This document shows positions 36,515-45,043 of a stretch of 64,000 nucleotides of DNA, piece by piece. This DNA is from Mycobacterium paragordonae (GTDB lineage: Bacteria; Actinomycetota; Actinomycetes; Mycobacteriales; Mycobacteriaceae), in NCBI RefSeq assembly GCF_003614435.1, contig NZ_CP025546.1, forward strand, positions 2,418,001 to 2,482,000, read 5' to 3'. The position numbers and the translations under genes were made by a program. Within the stretch, counting starts at the first letter, position 1. Each line of letters starts with the position of its first letter. Below the pieces are notes generated by a model. It was not told where the DNA came from. It worked only from the letters and a program-made list of their open reading frames with translations, and did not search any database.

Positions 36515-36564
36515 ATATGTTGGGCGCAAGAGTCTTCCACCTATGACAGCCGGAGGTCGCACCC

Positions 36565-37725
36565 ATGGGCAGCGCCGTCAAGTACCAGCGCACACTTTTC
36601 GAACCCGAGCACGAGTTGTTCCGGGAGTCCTACCGCGCCTTCCTCGATCGCCACGTCGCGCCGTATCACGACGAATGGGAGAAGGCCCATATCGTCGACC
36701 GGGGCGTGTGGCTCGAGGCCGGCAAACAGGGCTTCCTGGGCATGGCGGTACCGGAGGAGTACGGCGGCGGGGGCAACCCGGACTTCCGCTACAACACGAT
36801 CGTCACCGAGGAGACCACCCGCGGCCGCTACAGCGGCATCGGTTTCGGACTGCACAACGACATCATCGCGCCCTACCTGCTGCATCTGGCCACCGAGGAG
36901 CAGAAGCAGCGCTGGCTGCCCAAGTTCTGCACCGGAGAACTGATCACAGCGATCGCGATGACCGAGCCGGGTACCGGAAGCGACCTGCAGGGCATCAAGA
37001 CCCGCGCGGTCAAAGAGGGCGACCATTACGTGCTGAACGGGTCAAAGACGTTCATCACCAACGGAATCAACTCCGACCTGGTCATCGTGGTGGCGCAGAC
37101 CGACCCGGAGAAGGGTGCGCAGGGCTTCAGTCTGCTGGTCGTCGAGCGCGGCATGGAGGGCTTCGAACGCGGGCGCCACCTGGAGAAGATCGGCCTCGAC
37201 GCGCAGGACACTGCCGAACTGTCGTTCACCGATGTGAAGGTGCCGGTCGAAAACCTGCTGGGCCAGGAGGGGATGGGTTTCATCTACCTCATGCAGAACC
37301 TGCCGCAGGAACGGCTGAACATCGCCGTCATGGCGGCAACAGCAATGGAAACGGTGCTCGAGCAGACGCTGCAATACACCAAGGAGCGCAAGGCATTTGG
37401 CAAGCCGATCGGCAGCTTCCAGAACAGCCGGTTCGTGCTGGCCGAACTGGCGACCGAGGCCACCGTGGTACGCATCATGGTGGACAACTTCATCGCGCTG
37501 CACCTCGATGGGAAGCTGACGGCCGAGCAGGCCGCGATGGCCAAGTGGTACTCGACCGAGAAGCAGGTTCATCTGATCGACCGCTGCCTGCAACTGCACG
37601 GCGGGTACGGCTACATGCGCGAATACGATGTCGCCCGTGCCTATCTGGACGCCCGGGTGCAGACCATCTACGGCGGCACCACCGAGATCATGAAAGAGAT
37701 CATCGGCCGCGGACTCGGTGTCTAG
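36565..37725 (+). CDS. fadE20: Acyl-CoA dehydrogenase
   Basis: A 386-residue FAD-dependent acyl-CoA dehydrogenase, ortholog of Rv2724c (FadE20). The flavin-binding signatures IAMTEPGTGSDLQGI and LHGGYGYMREYDVARAY are present, and EIIGRGLG ends the protein. The N-terminal KYQRTLFEPEHELFRESYRAFL is the usual helix bundle. Chain-length specificity cannot be read; it most resembles long-chain-type enzymes. Upstream is the palindrome at 36497-36514 and a GGAGG ribosome site. It ends 3 bp from the stop of the convergent terC-like gene. Confidence 0.93.
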   Translation: MGSAVKYQRTLFEPEHELFRESYRAFLDRHVAPYHDEWEKAHIVDRGVWLEAGKQGFLGMAVPEEYGGGGNPDFRYNTIVTEETTRGRYSGIGFGLHNDIIAPYLLHLATEEQKQRWLPKFCTGELITAIAMTEPGTGSDLQGIKTRAVKEGDHYVLNGSKTFITNGINSDLVIVVAQTDPEKGAQGFSLLVVERGMEGFERGRHLEKIGLDAQDTAELSFTDVKVPVENLLGQEGMGFIYLMQNLPQERLNIAVMAATAMETVLEQTLQYTKERKAFGKPIGSFQNSRFVLAELATEATVVRIMVDNFIALHLDGKLTAEQAAMAKWYSTEKQVHLIDRCLQLHGGYGYMREYDVARAYLDARVQTIYGGTTEIMKEIIGRGLGV

Positions 37726-37728
37726 CGT

Positions 37729-38904
37729 CTAACTTGCTTCGCGGTGCGCATCGTGGGCGCGCCGCAGGAGCGCCGCGAGCTCGTCGTCCCGGACGAACTT
37801 GTCGTCGTATTTGCTTGCCAGCGTGTCGATTTCGTGTTCCGCCTGCACCAGTTCGGCGTATGCCTTATCGCGCTGGACGGGATCGCCGGTGGTCGTCAGA
37901 TATTCGAGGGCGTGCCGGCGTGCCCGGCTGACGGCGTTCTGCCTGCGGCCGCGCGCCGAAAACAACGACACCACCGTCGTTGTGAGCAGCACGGCGACGA
38001 TCACCAGCAGCGACACCGTGATGCTCAACTCCACCACCGGGACCGGTTTGCCGTGGTTGATGAAAGGAAGGTTGTTGTCGTGCAACGCTTCCAGAATCAG
38101 CTTGACGCCGATGAAGCCCAGGATCACCGCCAGGCCGTAGGTCAGATAGACCAGTCGATCGAGCAGATTGTCGATCAGGAAGTACAGCTGCCGAAGACCC
38201 ATCAGCGAGAACGCGGTTGCCGCGAAAACCAGATAGATGTTCTGGGTGAGACCGAACATCGCCGGTACCGAATCGAAAGCGAACAACAGGTCGGTGCCGC
38301 CGACGGCGATCATGACCAGCAGCAGCGGCGTCATCACCCGTCTGCCGTCCTGTACGACGAACAAGCCGTCGCCGTCGTAGTCCTTTGACGTACGCAGGAA
38401 GCGGCTGGCCAATCGGATGACCAGGTTGTCGGCGTTCCCGTCTTCGGTTTCCGCTGGCTTGGCGAGTTTTCCCGCCATGATCAGCAGCCCCAGCCCGAAC
38501 AGGTAGAAGACCGAGTTGAAGTTATTCAGTAGTGCGCCGCCCAGGATGATGAAGACGGTGCGCGCGATGAGCGCGAAAGCGATGCCGAACAGCAGCACCT
38601 TCTGTTGCGCGACCCGCGGAACGCCGAAGCTGCTGATGATCAAGAGGAATACGAAAAGGTTGTCCACCGAAAGGGCTTCATTGCTCAGGTAGCCCGCGAA
38701 GTATTCGACGGCCATATGAGGGCTGCCCAAGACGGCGATGCAGATACCGAAAAGCACCGCTATTCCGATATAGGTTGCCGACCAGACGGCGGCCTCACGT
38801 AGCGTCGGCACGTGCGTCTTGCGTACCTGAAAGACATAGTCGAACAGCATCAAGCCGGCGATCAGGACGATGGTGATGGCCCAGCCAAGTGCGGAAACAC
38901 CCAT
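37729..38904 (-). CDS. TerC family integral membrane protein (Rv2723-like)
   Basis: A 391-residue TerC/Alx-type membrane protein with about nine hydrophobic helices. The family motif NEALSVDNLFVFLLI and the second acidic site GGTDLLFAFDSVPAMFGLT, which together are thought to bind metal ions, are intact. Relatives export Mn2+ or confer tellurite resistance; the substrate here is inferred only. ATG 38904 (MGVSALGW) matches the ortholog and has GAGAGGAA upstream; the frame extends to 39012 without family resemblance. The C-terminal about 80 residues are soluble and charged. Confidence 0.9.
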   Translation of the reverse strand: MGVSALGWAITIVLIAGLMLFDYVFQVRKTHVPTLREAAVWSATYIGIAVLFGICIAVLGSPHMAVEYFAGYLSNEALSVDNLFVFLLIISSFGVPRVAQQKVLLFGIAFALIARTVFIILGGALLNNFNSVFYLFGLGLLIMAGKLAKPAETEDGNADNLVIRLASRFLRTSKDYDGDGLFVVQDGRRVMTPLLLVMIAVGGTDLLFAFDSVPAMFGLTQNIYLVFAATAFSLMGLRQLYFLIDNLLDRLVYLTYGLAVILGFIGVKLILEALHDNNLPFINHGKPVPVVELSITVSLLVIVAVLLTTTVVSLFSARGRRQNAVSRARRHALEYLTTTGDPVQRDKAYAELVQAEHEIDTLASKYDDKFVRDDELAALLRRAHDAHREAS

Positions 38905-39206
38905 GCGCGCTGGATTTCCTCTCGCGGGATCGGCCGGCATGCCAGGCGGGATGTTGTCTCCGGCACGGTAACCCAGGTGACGCCGGTGGCGCAGCGCGGT
39001 TTCTCGCGACACGAACGCGGCGCGGCATCATTTCGACATCGGCTCGGTATCCGTTTCTGCACTATGTACGATTTGACTTCGCATATCTCGTTCGCTAGAG
39101 CAAAGTTATGCGAGCCCGGAAGCGATCCGCAGCGCGGCCGGGAAACGGCCCACGGCGGTGAATCCGCCTGCTCGCCAGGTGGGCAGGGCATCGGCTGGGA
39201 GGCTTG
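38905..39206. other. Divergent intergenic region, terC-like / LGFP gene
   Basis: 302 bp with no recognisable gene. It must contain promoters for both neighbours. I looked for a yybP-ykoY (Mn2+) riboswitch before the TerC gene and could not identify the conserved core. The small gene Rv2722 found here in M. tuberculosis is not apparent. Confidence 0.5.
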
Positions 39207-41639
39207 GTGAACGGGCAAAGGGGTCAATTGAGCAAGTTGGTCGGGCGTGCGCTGGTCGGCCTGTCGGCCGCTGCGTTGGCCACCGGGTTGGCCCTGGCGC
39301 TGTTTGCGCCCACCGCGTCCGCGTCGCCCATCGGTGACGCCGAGGCGGCCATGATGGCCGCGTGGGATAAGGCCGGCGGTGCCTCATCCACGCTCGGCGC
39401 CAGAAAAGGCGACGTCTATCCCATCGGGGACGGCTTCGCTCTGGACTTCGACGGCGGCAAGATGTACTTCACTCCCGCCACCGGTGCCAAGTACATGTTC
39501 GGCCCCATCCTGGACAAATACGAGTCGCTGGGCGGTCCGGCCAACAGCGATCTCGGCTTTCCGACCATCAATGAGGTTCCCGGACTCGCCGGGCCCGACA
39601 GCCGGGTGAGCACGTTCGCAGCCAGCGACAACCCGGTGATCTTTTGGACTCCCGATCACGGCGCCTTCGTGGTCCGCGGCGCACTCAACGCGGCTTGGGA
39701 CAAACTCGGCAGCTCCGGCGGGGTGCTGGGGGCGCCTACCGGGGACGAAACCTACGACGGTGAGGTGGCGTCACAGAAGTTCACCGGCGGAGAGGTGTCC
39801 TGGAACAGGAAAACCAAAGAGTTCAGCACCAACCCGCCGGCACTGGCCGACCAGCTCAAGGGCCTGCAGATAGCGATCGACCCCACCGCCGCCATCAACA
39901 TGGCGTGGCGGGCGGCCGGCGGCGCGAACGGCACGCTGGGCGCCAAGAAGGGCGGCCCGAATCCGATCGGTGGCGACGGCATCGTTCAGGAGTTCAACGG
40001 CGGCAAGATCTTCTTCAGCCCGGCGACCGGCGCGAACGCCGTCGAGGGGCCGATCCTGCAAAAGTACGAGTCGCTGGGCGGACCGGTCAGCAGCGATCTG
40101 GGCTTCCCGATCGCCAACGAGGCCGACGGCGGCATCAGCCCGGCCAGCCGGATCGCCACCTTCTCCGCCGCGGACAAGCCGGTGATCTTCTGGACTCCCG
40201 ATCACGGCGCGTTCGTCGTGCGCGGAGCCATGAAGGCGGCGTGGGACAAGCTCAAGGGCGCCTCCGGCAAACTCGGTGCGCCGGTCGGCGACCAGACGGT
40301 CGACGGTGACGTCGTATCGCAGAAGTTCACCGGCGGCAAGGTGTCATGGAACCGCGCGAAGAACACCTTCACCACTGATCCGGCGAACCTCGCGCCGCTG
40401 CTGTCCGGCCTGCAGGTGTCGGGGCAGAACCAGCCCAGCACGTCCGCGTCGCCACCGCCCGGCAAGAAGTTCACCTTCCACTGGTGGTGGTTGGCGGCTG
40501 CGGTTCCGGTGCTGCTGCTCATCCTGATGTCCGTGCTGGTGGTGTTCGGCCTGCGCCGCCGCCGTGCCGGGCGGGCCGTTCCCGCTTACGACCGCGGCCA
40601 TGACGTGGCCGACGAGTTCGACGCCGGCCCCGACGGGCGCTGGTCGCACGACGACGTCGGTTACGGGTCCGAGCGCTTCCCGCCCGTCGAGCACCACCCC
40701 GAAGAGCACGAGGTGCCGGAGTACGGCTCGGCGCCGCGAGTCAGCTGGTCCCGAGGGGGCGGGAGTGCGGCCGGCCCCGATGAGCGCGACCTGGGCGCCG
40801 AGGGCTATCACGACGAGCACGACGACACCGCCGGGTACGCCGACGATTACGCGCACCCCGACGACGATTTCGCGCACGGCGACGACGACTATTCGCACGG
40901 CGCCGACGATTACGCGCACGGTGCCGACGGCTTCGCGCACGGCGGCGACGACTTCGCGCGCGGCGGCGAGCAGGAAGCCGAGTTTGCCGAATACGACGAA
41001 CACGACGAGTTCGAGGGCGACGAAGACCCGGACGCGGTGGACACCACCCCGACGCCGATCGTGACCCGCGGCGCCTTCGGCCAGTTGGTCCAGGCCGAGC
41101 CCGAGTTTGCGGAAACGATCTCGCCGGAAGACTTCGAGGCGGAGTCCTCGGTACCGCACAGTCAGGGTCCGGCCGCGCCGGAGGTTCCCGAAGCGCATCC
41201 GGAGCACGAATTCCCGGACATCTTCTACCCTCGCGGCGGCCCCGCCGAGGAAGAGGTGCCCGACGCAACCTCTGCCGACGCAACCTCTGCGGAGTCGCTC
41301 GCTGCGGAGCCAGGCGCCGCCGCTCCCGAGCCGAGGAAAGGCCGGCATGCCGCGGCAGACGACCCCGGCTATGCGCCCGCGGCGGCGGAGGCGGCCTATG
41401 CGGCGGCTCCGCGGGCCGAAGCGCCGCCGGGGGCAGACGGTGCGACGGTGCGTCCCACCATCCACTTACCGCTGGACGACGACCCGTACCGGGCCCCGGA
41501 CGGGTATCCAATCAAGGCCAGCGCCCGATTCGGTCTGTACTACACGCCCGACAACGCGCTGTACCACGACACTCTGGCTGAAATCTGGTTCGCCAGCGAG
41601 GCAGTCGCCCAAGCAAACGGGTTTGTCCGCGCCGATTGA
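39207..41639 (+). CDS. LGFP-repeat membrane protein (Rv2721c-like)
   Basis: An 810-residue envelope protein. A signal segment (about 10-38, ending in ASASPIG) leads to an extracytoplasmic region (40-400) of two homologous about 170-residue blocks, each with LGFP-type repeats (LGARKG, SDLGFPTINE, WTPDHGAFVVRGA, GVLGAPTGDE). One transmembrane helix at about 427-451 (WWLAAAVPVLLLILM) is followed by a long acidic cytoplasmic tail rich in Asp, Glu, His and Tyr, with an exact heptad repeat at 546-587, and a small conserved C-terminal segment (FGLYYTPDNALYHDTLAEIWF). LGFP repeats are linked to cell-wall association. GTG 39207 follows GGGAGG; TTG 39204 is an alternative. Longer than the M. tuberculosis protein (699 residues). 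Confidence 0.88.
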   Translation: MNGQRGQLSKLVGRALVGLSAAALATGLALALFAPTASASPIGDAEAAMMAAWDKAGGASSTLGARKGDVYPIGDGFALDFDGGKMYFTPATGAKYMFGPILDKYESLGGPANSDLGFPTINEVPGLAGPDSRVSTFAASDNPVIFWTPDHGAFVVRGALNAAWDKLGSSGGVLGAPTGDETYDGEVASQKFTGGEVSWNRKTKEFSTNPPALADQLKGLQIAIDPTAAINMAWRAAGGANGTLGAKKGGPNPIGGDGIVQEFNGGKIFFSPATGANAVEGPILQKYESLGGPVSSDLGFPIANEADGGISPASRIATFSAADKPVIFWTPDHGAFVVRGAMKAAWDKLKGASGKLGAPVGDQTVDGDVVSQKFTGGKVSWNRAKNTFTTDPANLAPLLSGLQVSGQNQPSTSASPPPGKKFTFHWWWLAAAVPVLLLILMSVLVVFGLRRRRAGRAVPAYDRGHDVADEFDAGPDGRWSHDDVGYGSERFPPVEHHPEEHEVPEYGSAPRVSWSRGGGSAAGPDERDLGAEGYHDEHDDTAGYADDYAHPDDDFAHGDDDYSHGADDYAHGADGFAHGGDDFARGGEQEAEFAEYDEHDEFEGDEDPDAVDTTPTPIVTRGAFGQLVQAEPEFAETISPEDFEAESSVPHSQGPAAPEVPEAHPEHEFPDIFYPRGGPAEEEVPDATSADATSAESLAAEPGAAAPEPRKGRHAAADDPGYAPAAAEAAYAAAPRAEAPPGADGATVRPTIHLPLDDDPYRAPDGYPIKASARFGLYYTPDNALYHDTLAEIWFASEAVAQANGFVRAD
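40842..40967 (+). repeat. Six in-frame 21-bp repeats encoding D-D-F/Y-A-H-G-D/A heptads
   Basis: Six consecutive heptads: DDYAHPD, DDFAHGD, DDYSHGA, DDYAHGA, DGFAHGG, DDFARGG. At DNA level the units are recognisable 21-bp tandem copies with substitutions mostly in third positions. They lie in the cytoplasmic tail of the LGFP protein. Confidence 0.85.
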
Positions 41640-41665
41640 TCGCCCGCTTGGGGAGCGGTTCGGCG

Positions 41666-42400
41666 CTACACCTTGCGGATGACGGTGACGACCTTGCCGA
41701 GCACCGTCGCGTCGTTTCCGGGAATCGGGTCGAAAGCCGGGTTGTGCGGCATCAGCCACACCTGACCGCCCGCCCGCTTGAATGTCTTGACCGTGGCCTC
41801 ACCATCGATCATGGCCGCCACGATATCGCCGTTGTCCGCGACATTCTGCTGACGCACCACCACCCAGTCGCCATCGCAGATGGCGGCTTCCACCATCGAG
41901 TCGCCAACCACCTTGAGAAGGAACAGCGTCCCCTCGCCGACCAGTTCACGCGGTAGCGGGAAGACGTCTTCGACCGCTTCTTCGGCGAGGATCGGCCCAC
42001 CGGCGGCGATGCGGCCCAGTACGGGCACGAAGGTGGGCTCCGGCAATGCGTCGGAGCCGGCCACTTCAGTGGTGGGCGGTGTCACGGCGTCGTCGGCCGC
42101 GCGCACGTCGACGGCTCGCGGTCGATTGGCATCCCGGCGCAGGTAGCCCTTGCGCTCCAGCGTGCGCAACTGATGGGCCACCGAGGAGGTCGACGTCAGA
42201 CCGACCGCGTCACCGATTTCGCGGATGCTCGGCGGATATCCGCGGGTGGTGACCGAAGCGCGAATGACTTCGAGGATGGTGCGCTGCCGCTCGGTCAGCA
42301 CGTTGTCGACGGCGTGCAACCGCCCGTCTGTGGTCGCCCGTTCGGACGCACTACCGGAACCGGCTCGATCAGCTACTGGGGGATCGTTGCTGTCGTTCAT
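41666..42400 (-). CDS. lexA: SOS repressor LexA
   Basis: A 244-residue LexA. The N-terminal winged helix carries [22 protein letters not shown] and [18 protein letters not shown] (recognition helix), the self-cleavage Ala-Gly lies in GRIAAGGPI, and the Ser-Lys dyad is in GDSMVEA and ATVKTFKR. Sequence is near-identical to M. tuberculosis LexA apart from a longer linker and N-terminus. ATG 42400 (MNDSND) is the family start. A LexA box 33 bp upstream gives autoregulation. RecA (22.8 kb) triggers its cleavage. Confidence 0.97.
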   Translation of the reverse strand: MNDSNDPPVADRAGSGSASERATTDGRLHAVDNVLTERQRTILEVIRASVTTRGYPPSIREIGDAVGLTSTSSVAHQLRTLERKGYLRRDANRPRAVDVRAADDAVTPPTTEVAGSDALPEPTFVPVLGRIAAGGPILAEEAVEDVFPLPRELVGEGTLFLLKVVGDSMVEAAICDGDWVVVRQQNVADNGDIVAAMIDGEATVKTFKRAGGQVWLMPHNPAFDPIPGNDATVLGKVVTVIRKV

Positions 42401-42432
42401 GCCACTGAATGTAACCGCACCCGACCCAAGAA

Positions 42433-42448
42433 TCAAACATGTGTTCGA
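42433..42448. promoter_or_regulatory. LexA (SOS) box of lexA
   Basis: TCAAACATGTGTTCGA; its reverse complement TCGAACACATGTTTGA matches the lexA box of M. tuberculosis as I recall it, one mismatch from the TCGAAC-N4-GTTCGA consensus. It is 33 bp upstream of the lexA ATG. Confidence 0.85.
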
Positions 42449-42570
42449 CGAGCGTGTCGTGGCTGTCCATCCAGCCCTTCTATCGGCCCGGATCTGCGGA
42501 ATCACAAGTGTGTAACTTTCGGATGGATGGGGTATCCGAAATCTATCCAGCTGGTTGCACCGACAAAACC

Positions 42571-42593
42571 TTGTCGGTGGTGAGGTCTACCGT
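42571..42593 (+). promoter_or_regulatory. RecA-NDp (PafBC-type) promoter of chiZ
   Basis: TTGTCGGTG (42571-42579), 8 nt, TACCGT (42588-42593): an exact fit to TTGTCRGTG-N8-TANNNT, oriented toward chiZ. The recA promoter at 22757 has the identical first 9 bases. Confidence 0.8.
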
Positions 42594-42611
42594 TTTGCTC
42601 GTGCGACACGC

Positions 42612-42647
42612 GTCGCTCAGGTGTTCGATTTCGAACACCTGAGCGAC
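42612..42647. promoter_or_regulatory. 36-bp perfect palindrome with two degenerate LexA boxes upstream of chiZ
   Basis: GTCGCTCAGGTGTTCGA (42612-42628), TT, and its exact complement (42631-42647). It contains TCGCTCAGGTGTTCGA and TCGAACACCTGAGCGA, each a LexA box with one perfect and one degenerate half-site. It lies just downstream of the RecA-NDp promoter, within the chiZ 5' untranslated region, where it could also fold as an RNA hairpin. Confidence 0.7.
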
Positions 42648-42652
42648 TAGGG

Positions 42653-42668
42653 TCGAACGTACGAGCGA
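42653..42668. promoter_or_regulatory. Third degenerate LexA half-box upstream of chiZ
   Basis: TCGAACGTACGAGCGA has a perfect TCGAAC and a 4/6 second half-site, the same GAGCGA variant as in the neighbouring palindrome. It lies 25 bp before the chiZ ATG. Confidence 0.4.
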
Positions 42669-42693
42669 TATTTAGTCGACCGGAGGCAACGAC

Positions 42694-43200
42694 ATGACAA
42701 TCAGCTACGCGGGCCCGCAGCGCACCTGGAACGGCCAGAGGCTGGTGAACAGGCCTGCCAACAGGCCGATCGACGAGTCGACTCCTTATCGCTCCGGGCC
42801 GATCCGGTCGAACAGGCCGGGCCCCACGCGCCCGGCCGGCGCGCCCATGCGTTACCGGGGTACGGGCGTCGCCATGTCGACAGCGTCGCACCGTCGGCGC
42901 CCCGTCTCGGTGTTGACGACGGTGGGCCTGGCCCTGCTCGCCGGCGTCATCACGCTCTGGCTCGGCTTGATGGCCAACTTCGGGAGCGTGCTGAACGGTG
43001 AGCCCGCCGAAGCCTCGGCGCAGGTACCGGCGGCACTCGCCGTGGTCCGCGTGGAGCCGGGTGAGTCCTTGCAGCAACTGGCCGCTCGGGTCGCCCCCGG
43101 CGCACCGGTCCGCGACGTCGTGGAACGTATCCGCAATCTCAATGCGCTGGACTCCAACTCGGTGGCGGCCGGCCAGACATTGATCGCCCCGATCGGGTAA
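42694..43200 (+). CDS. chiZ: LysM-domain cell-division regulator (Rv2719c, ChiZ)
   Basis: A 168-residue bitopic membrane protein. The Arg/Pro-rich disordered N-terminal region (1-70) is followed by one transmembrane helix at about 73-96 (VLTTVGLALLAGVITLWLGL) and an extracytoplasmic LysM domain (about 115-168, VRVEPGESLQQLAARVAPGA to AAGQTLIAPIG). In M. tuberculosis the ortholog is damage-induced, interacts with division proteins and is reported to have cell-wall hydrolase activity. GGAGG precedes ATG 42694. It is divergent from lexA across the SOS region. Confidence 0.92.
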   Translation: MTISYAGPQRTWNGQRLVNRPANRPIDESTPYRSGPIRSNRPGPTRPAGAPMRYRGTGVAMSTASHRRRPVSVLTTVGLALLAGVITLWLGLMANFGSVLNGEPAEASAQVPAALAVVRVEPGESLQQLAARVAPGAPVRDVVERIRNLNALDSNSVAAGQTLIAPIG

Positions 43201-43362
43201 ACGCCGTGTTGCAGGGCGAATACCGCTCTGCGCCAACGTTGCTCGGCCATGTTTGCCGGCTCGTCGACGGATCGTGCCAGCGGTGGCCACGCCGGGGGTG
43301 CACAGGTACTCTCGGGGTGGTTCTGCGGTACCCCGAAAGTCAGGCGCGGCAAAGGAGCGGTT

Positions 43363-43824
43363 ATGCACTGCCCGTTCTGCCGACATCCCGACTCCCGGGT
43401 GATCGATTCGCGGGAGACTGATGAAGGCCAGGCGATCCGCCGGCGCCGGTCATGCCCCGAGTGCGGACGCAGGTTCACCACGGTGGAAACCGCAGTGCTG
43501 GCCGTCGTCAAGCGCAGTGGAGTCACTGAACCCTTCAGCCGGGAAAAGGTGATCAGCGGTGTCCGCCGGGCCTGCCAGGGCCGGCAGGTGGACGACGATG
43601 CGCTGAATCTGCTGGCCCAGCAGGTCGAGGACTCGGTGCGGGCCGCGGGACCGGAGGTGCCCAGTAACGAGGTCGGCCTTGCCATTCTGGGTCCGTTGCG
43701 TGACCTCGACGAAGTGGCGTACCTGCGCTTCGCATCGGTATACCGGTCTTTCTCGTCGGCCGACGACTTTGAGCGGGAGATCGAGGCGTTGCGTGCCCAT
43801 CGCAACGTGTCGACTCCGGGTTGA
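43363..43824 (+). CDS. nrdR: Transcriptional repressor NrdR
   Basis: A 153-residue NrdR, the zinc-ribbon/ATP-cone repressor of ribonucleotide reductase genes. The zinc ribbon starts at once with CPFC and CPECGRRF, followed by the ATP-cone ([16 protein letters not shown]). ATG 43363 with AAAGGAG upstream gives the family start; the frame open from 43249 has no similarity before this. A 162-bp gap separates it from chiZ. It fits the DNA-precursor and repair theme with dut and thyX in this window. Confidence 0.96.
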   Translation: MHCPFCRHPDSRVIDSRETDEGQAIRRRRSCPECGRRFTTVETAVLAVVKRSGVTEPFSREKVISGVRRACQGRQVDDDALNLLAQQVEDSVRAAGPEVPSNEVGLAILGPLRDLDEVAYLRFASVYRSFSSADDFEREIEALRAHRNVSTPG

Positions 43825-43833
43825 GCCGACCCC

Positions 43834-43839
43834 TAGGCT
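43834..43839 (+). promoter_or_regulatory. Predicted -10 element of the nitrobindin-like gene (leaderless)
   Basis: TAGGCT ends 6 nt before ATG 43846, fitting TANNNT. Confidence 0.4.
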
Positions 43840-43845
43840 CCAGAC

Positions 43846-44331
43846 ATGCCGGTCGAACTTCACCCCGATCTCGCAGCGCTAGAGCCACTGCTGGGCACCT
43901 GGACAGGGCGGGGTGCAGGCGAGTACCCGACGATCGAACCGTTCGAGTACCTCGAGGAAGTCACCTTTACGCACGTAGGCAAGCCGTTTCTCATCTACGG
44001 GCAGAAGACGAAAGCCCCCGCTGATGGCAAACCGATGCACGCCGAGACCGGCTACCTCCGCGCACCGCAGCAGGGGAGGGTGGAGCTGGTTCTCGCCCAC
44101 CCGAGCGGCATCACCGAGATCGAAGTCGGTTCTTACTCGGTGACGGGCGAGGTCATCGAGATCGAGTTGACGACCACCGACATCGGGCTTACGCCGACCG
44201 CCAAAGAGGTGACGGCGCTGAGCCGTTCCTTCCGCCTCGACGGCGATCAACTGTCCTACTCCCTGCGGATGGGTGCGGTAGGGCAGCCCGAGCAACACCA
44301 CCTGGCCGCGGTGCTGCACCGACAGCCCTGA
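43846..44331 (+). CDS. Nitrobindin-like heme beta-barrel protein (Rv2717c-like)
   Basis: A 161-residue ten-stranded beta-barrel of the nitrobindin/THAP4 C-terminal family (DUF1794), ortholog of Rv2717c. The GTWTGRG motif at about 17-23 and the C-terminal HHLAAVLHR, which holds the heme-ligand histidine, are present. Nitrobindins bind ferric heme and react with NO or peroxynitrite. The neighbour downstream converges, ending 4 bp away. Confidence 0.91.
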   Translation: MPVELHPDLAALEPLLGTWTGRGAGEYPTIEPFEYLEEVTFTHVGKPFLIYGQKTKAPADGKPMHAETGYLRAPQQGRVELVLAHPSGITEIEVGSYSVTGEVIEIELTTTDIGLTPTAKEVTALSRSFRLDGDQLSYSLRMGAVGQPEQHHLAAVLHRQP

Positions 44332-44334
44332 ACG

Positions 44335-45021
44335 TCAGTTCGCTTGTCGCACACCATCGTCGACGACCCGCCCGGCGACCTTCGCCCATCCCTCCGCGCT
44401 CCACGTGGTCGCGATCTGCGACCCGCGGCCCTGCGTGATCACGAGATCACGACTCAGGTATTCGGTGATCCGGACGGCCGCCGACCCGGTCGCCTCATCC
44501 TCGGTCACACCCAGATTCGATGCGAACATCCGGCTGCGCAGCGACCCGGTCTTCCGATCCGTCCACGCCCACAGATAGTGCGCGACGTCGTCGGGGAAGT
44601 CGGCGGGATCGGCCCGCAGCACCGCCTCCGGCGAATCCAGGTCGTGGATGGCGAATTCCGGCGCCCATTCCGCGGGCGCGCTGATCGCGGTGAAGTCACC
44701 GGAGTGACTCACCCTCACCAGCCCGGCGGGCACGTGCAACGTGTTGACCGGCGTTCCCCGCCGTCGCAACCACCACGACGCGCCGACGCACGGGTGGCCG
44801 GCGAAGGGCAGTTCGGTGCGCGGGGTGTAGATGGTCGCGCGCGCGGTCGTCGCGCCCTCTCCGGGCAATTCAACGAAAATCGTCTCGCTGTAACCCAATT
44901 GGTGGGCGAGTCGCTGGCGGTCGCCGGTGCTGACCAGGCTGGCGTCGACCACACCGAGCGGATTGCCGAAGTTTCCGTCCGCGTCGGTGAACACCCGCAG
45001 CACGGTGACGTCGATACTCAT
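44335..45021 (-). CDS. PhzF family isomerase-like protein (Rv2716-like)
   Basis: A 228-residue PhzF-fold protein, ortholog of Rv2716. Recognisable features are the N-terminal [31 protein letters not shown] and the second-half [12 protein letters not shown]. The active-site glutamate position of PhzF enzymes could correspond to the SETIFVELP stretch. The reaction is unknown. Its ATG has TAGGGT 6 nt upstream on the minus strand, suggesting a leaderless mRNA started within the hairpin that follows the upstream hydrolase gene. Confidence 0.89.
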   Translation of the reverse strand: MSIDVTVLRVFTDADGNFGNPLGVVDASLVSTGDRQRLAHQLGYSETIFVELPGEGATTARATIYTPRTELPFAGHPCVGASWWLRRRGTPVNTLHVPAGLVRVSHSGDFTAISAPAEWAPEFAIHDLDSPEAVLRADPADFPDDVAHYLWAWTDRKTGSLRSRMFASNLGVTEDEATGSAAVRITEYLSRDLVITQGRGSQIATTWSAEGWAKVAGRVVDDGVRQAN

Positions 45022-45024
45022 GAC

Positions 45025-45043
45025 CCGACCCTACGAGGGTCGG
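45025..45043 (-). terminator. Short hairpin after the hydrolase gene, overlapping the phzF-like promoter
   Basis: CCGACCCT (45025-45032), ACG, AGGGTCGG (45036-45043): a perfect 8-bp stem immediately after the stop of the upstream leftward hydrolase. The -10-like TAGGGT of the phzF-like gene (45028-45033, minus strand) lies inside it, so it may combine terminator and promoter roles. Confidence 0.4.

Noticed and set aside
38905..39206. yybP-ykoY manganese riboswitch before the TerC gene
   Set aside because: TerC genes often follow one, but I could not find its conserved internal loops on the minus strand. A covariance-model (Infernal, Rfam RF00080) search would decide.
43249..43362. N-terminal extension of nrdR
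   Set aside because: NrdR begins with its zinc ribbon at MHCPFC, and an AAAGGAG lies directly upstream of ATG 43363.
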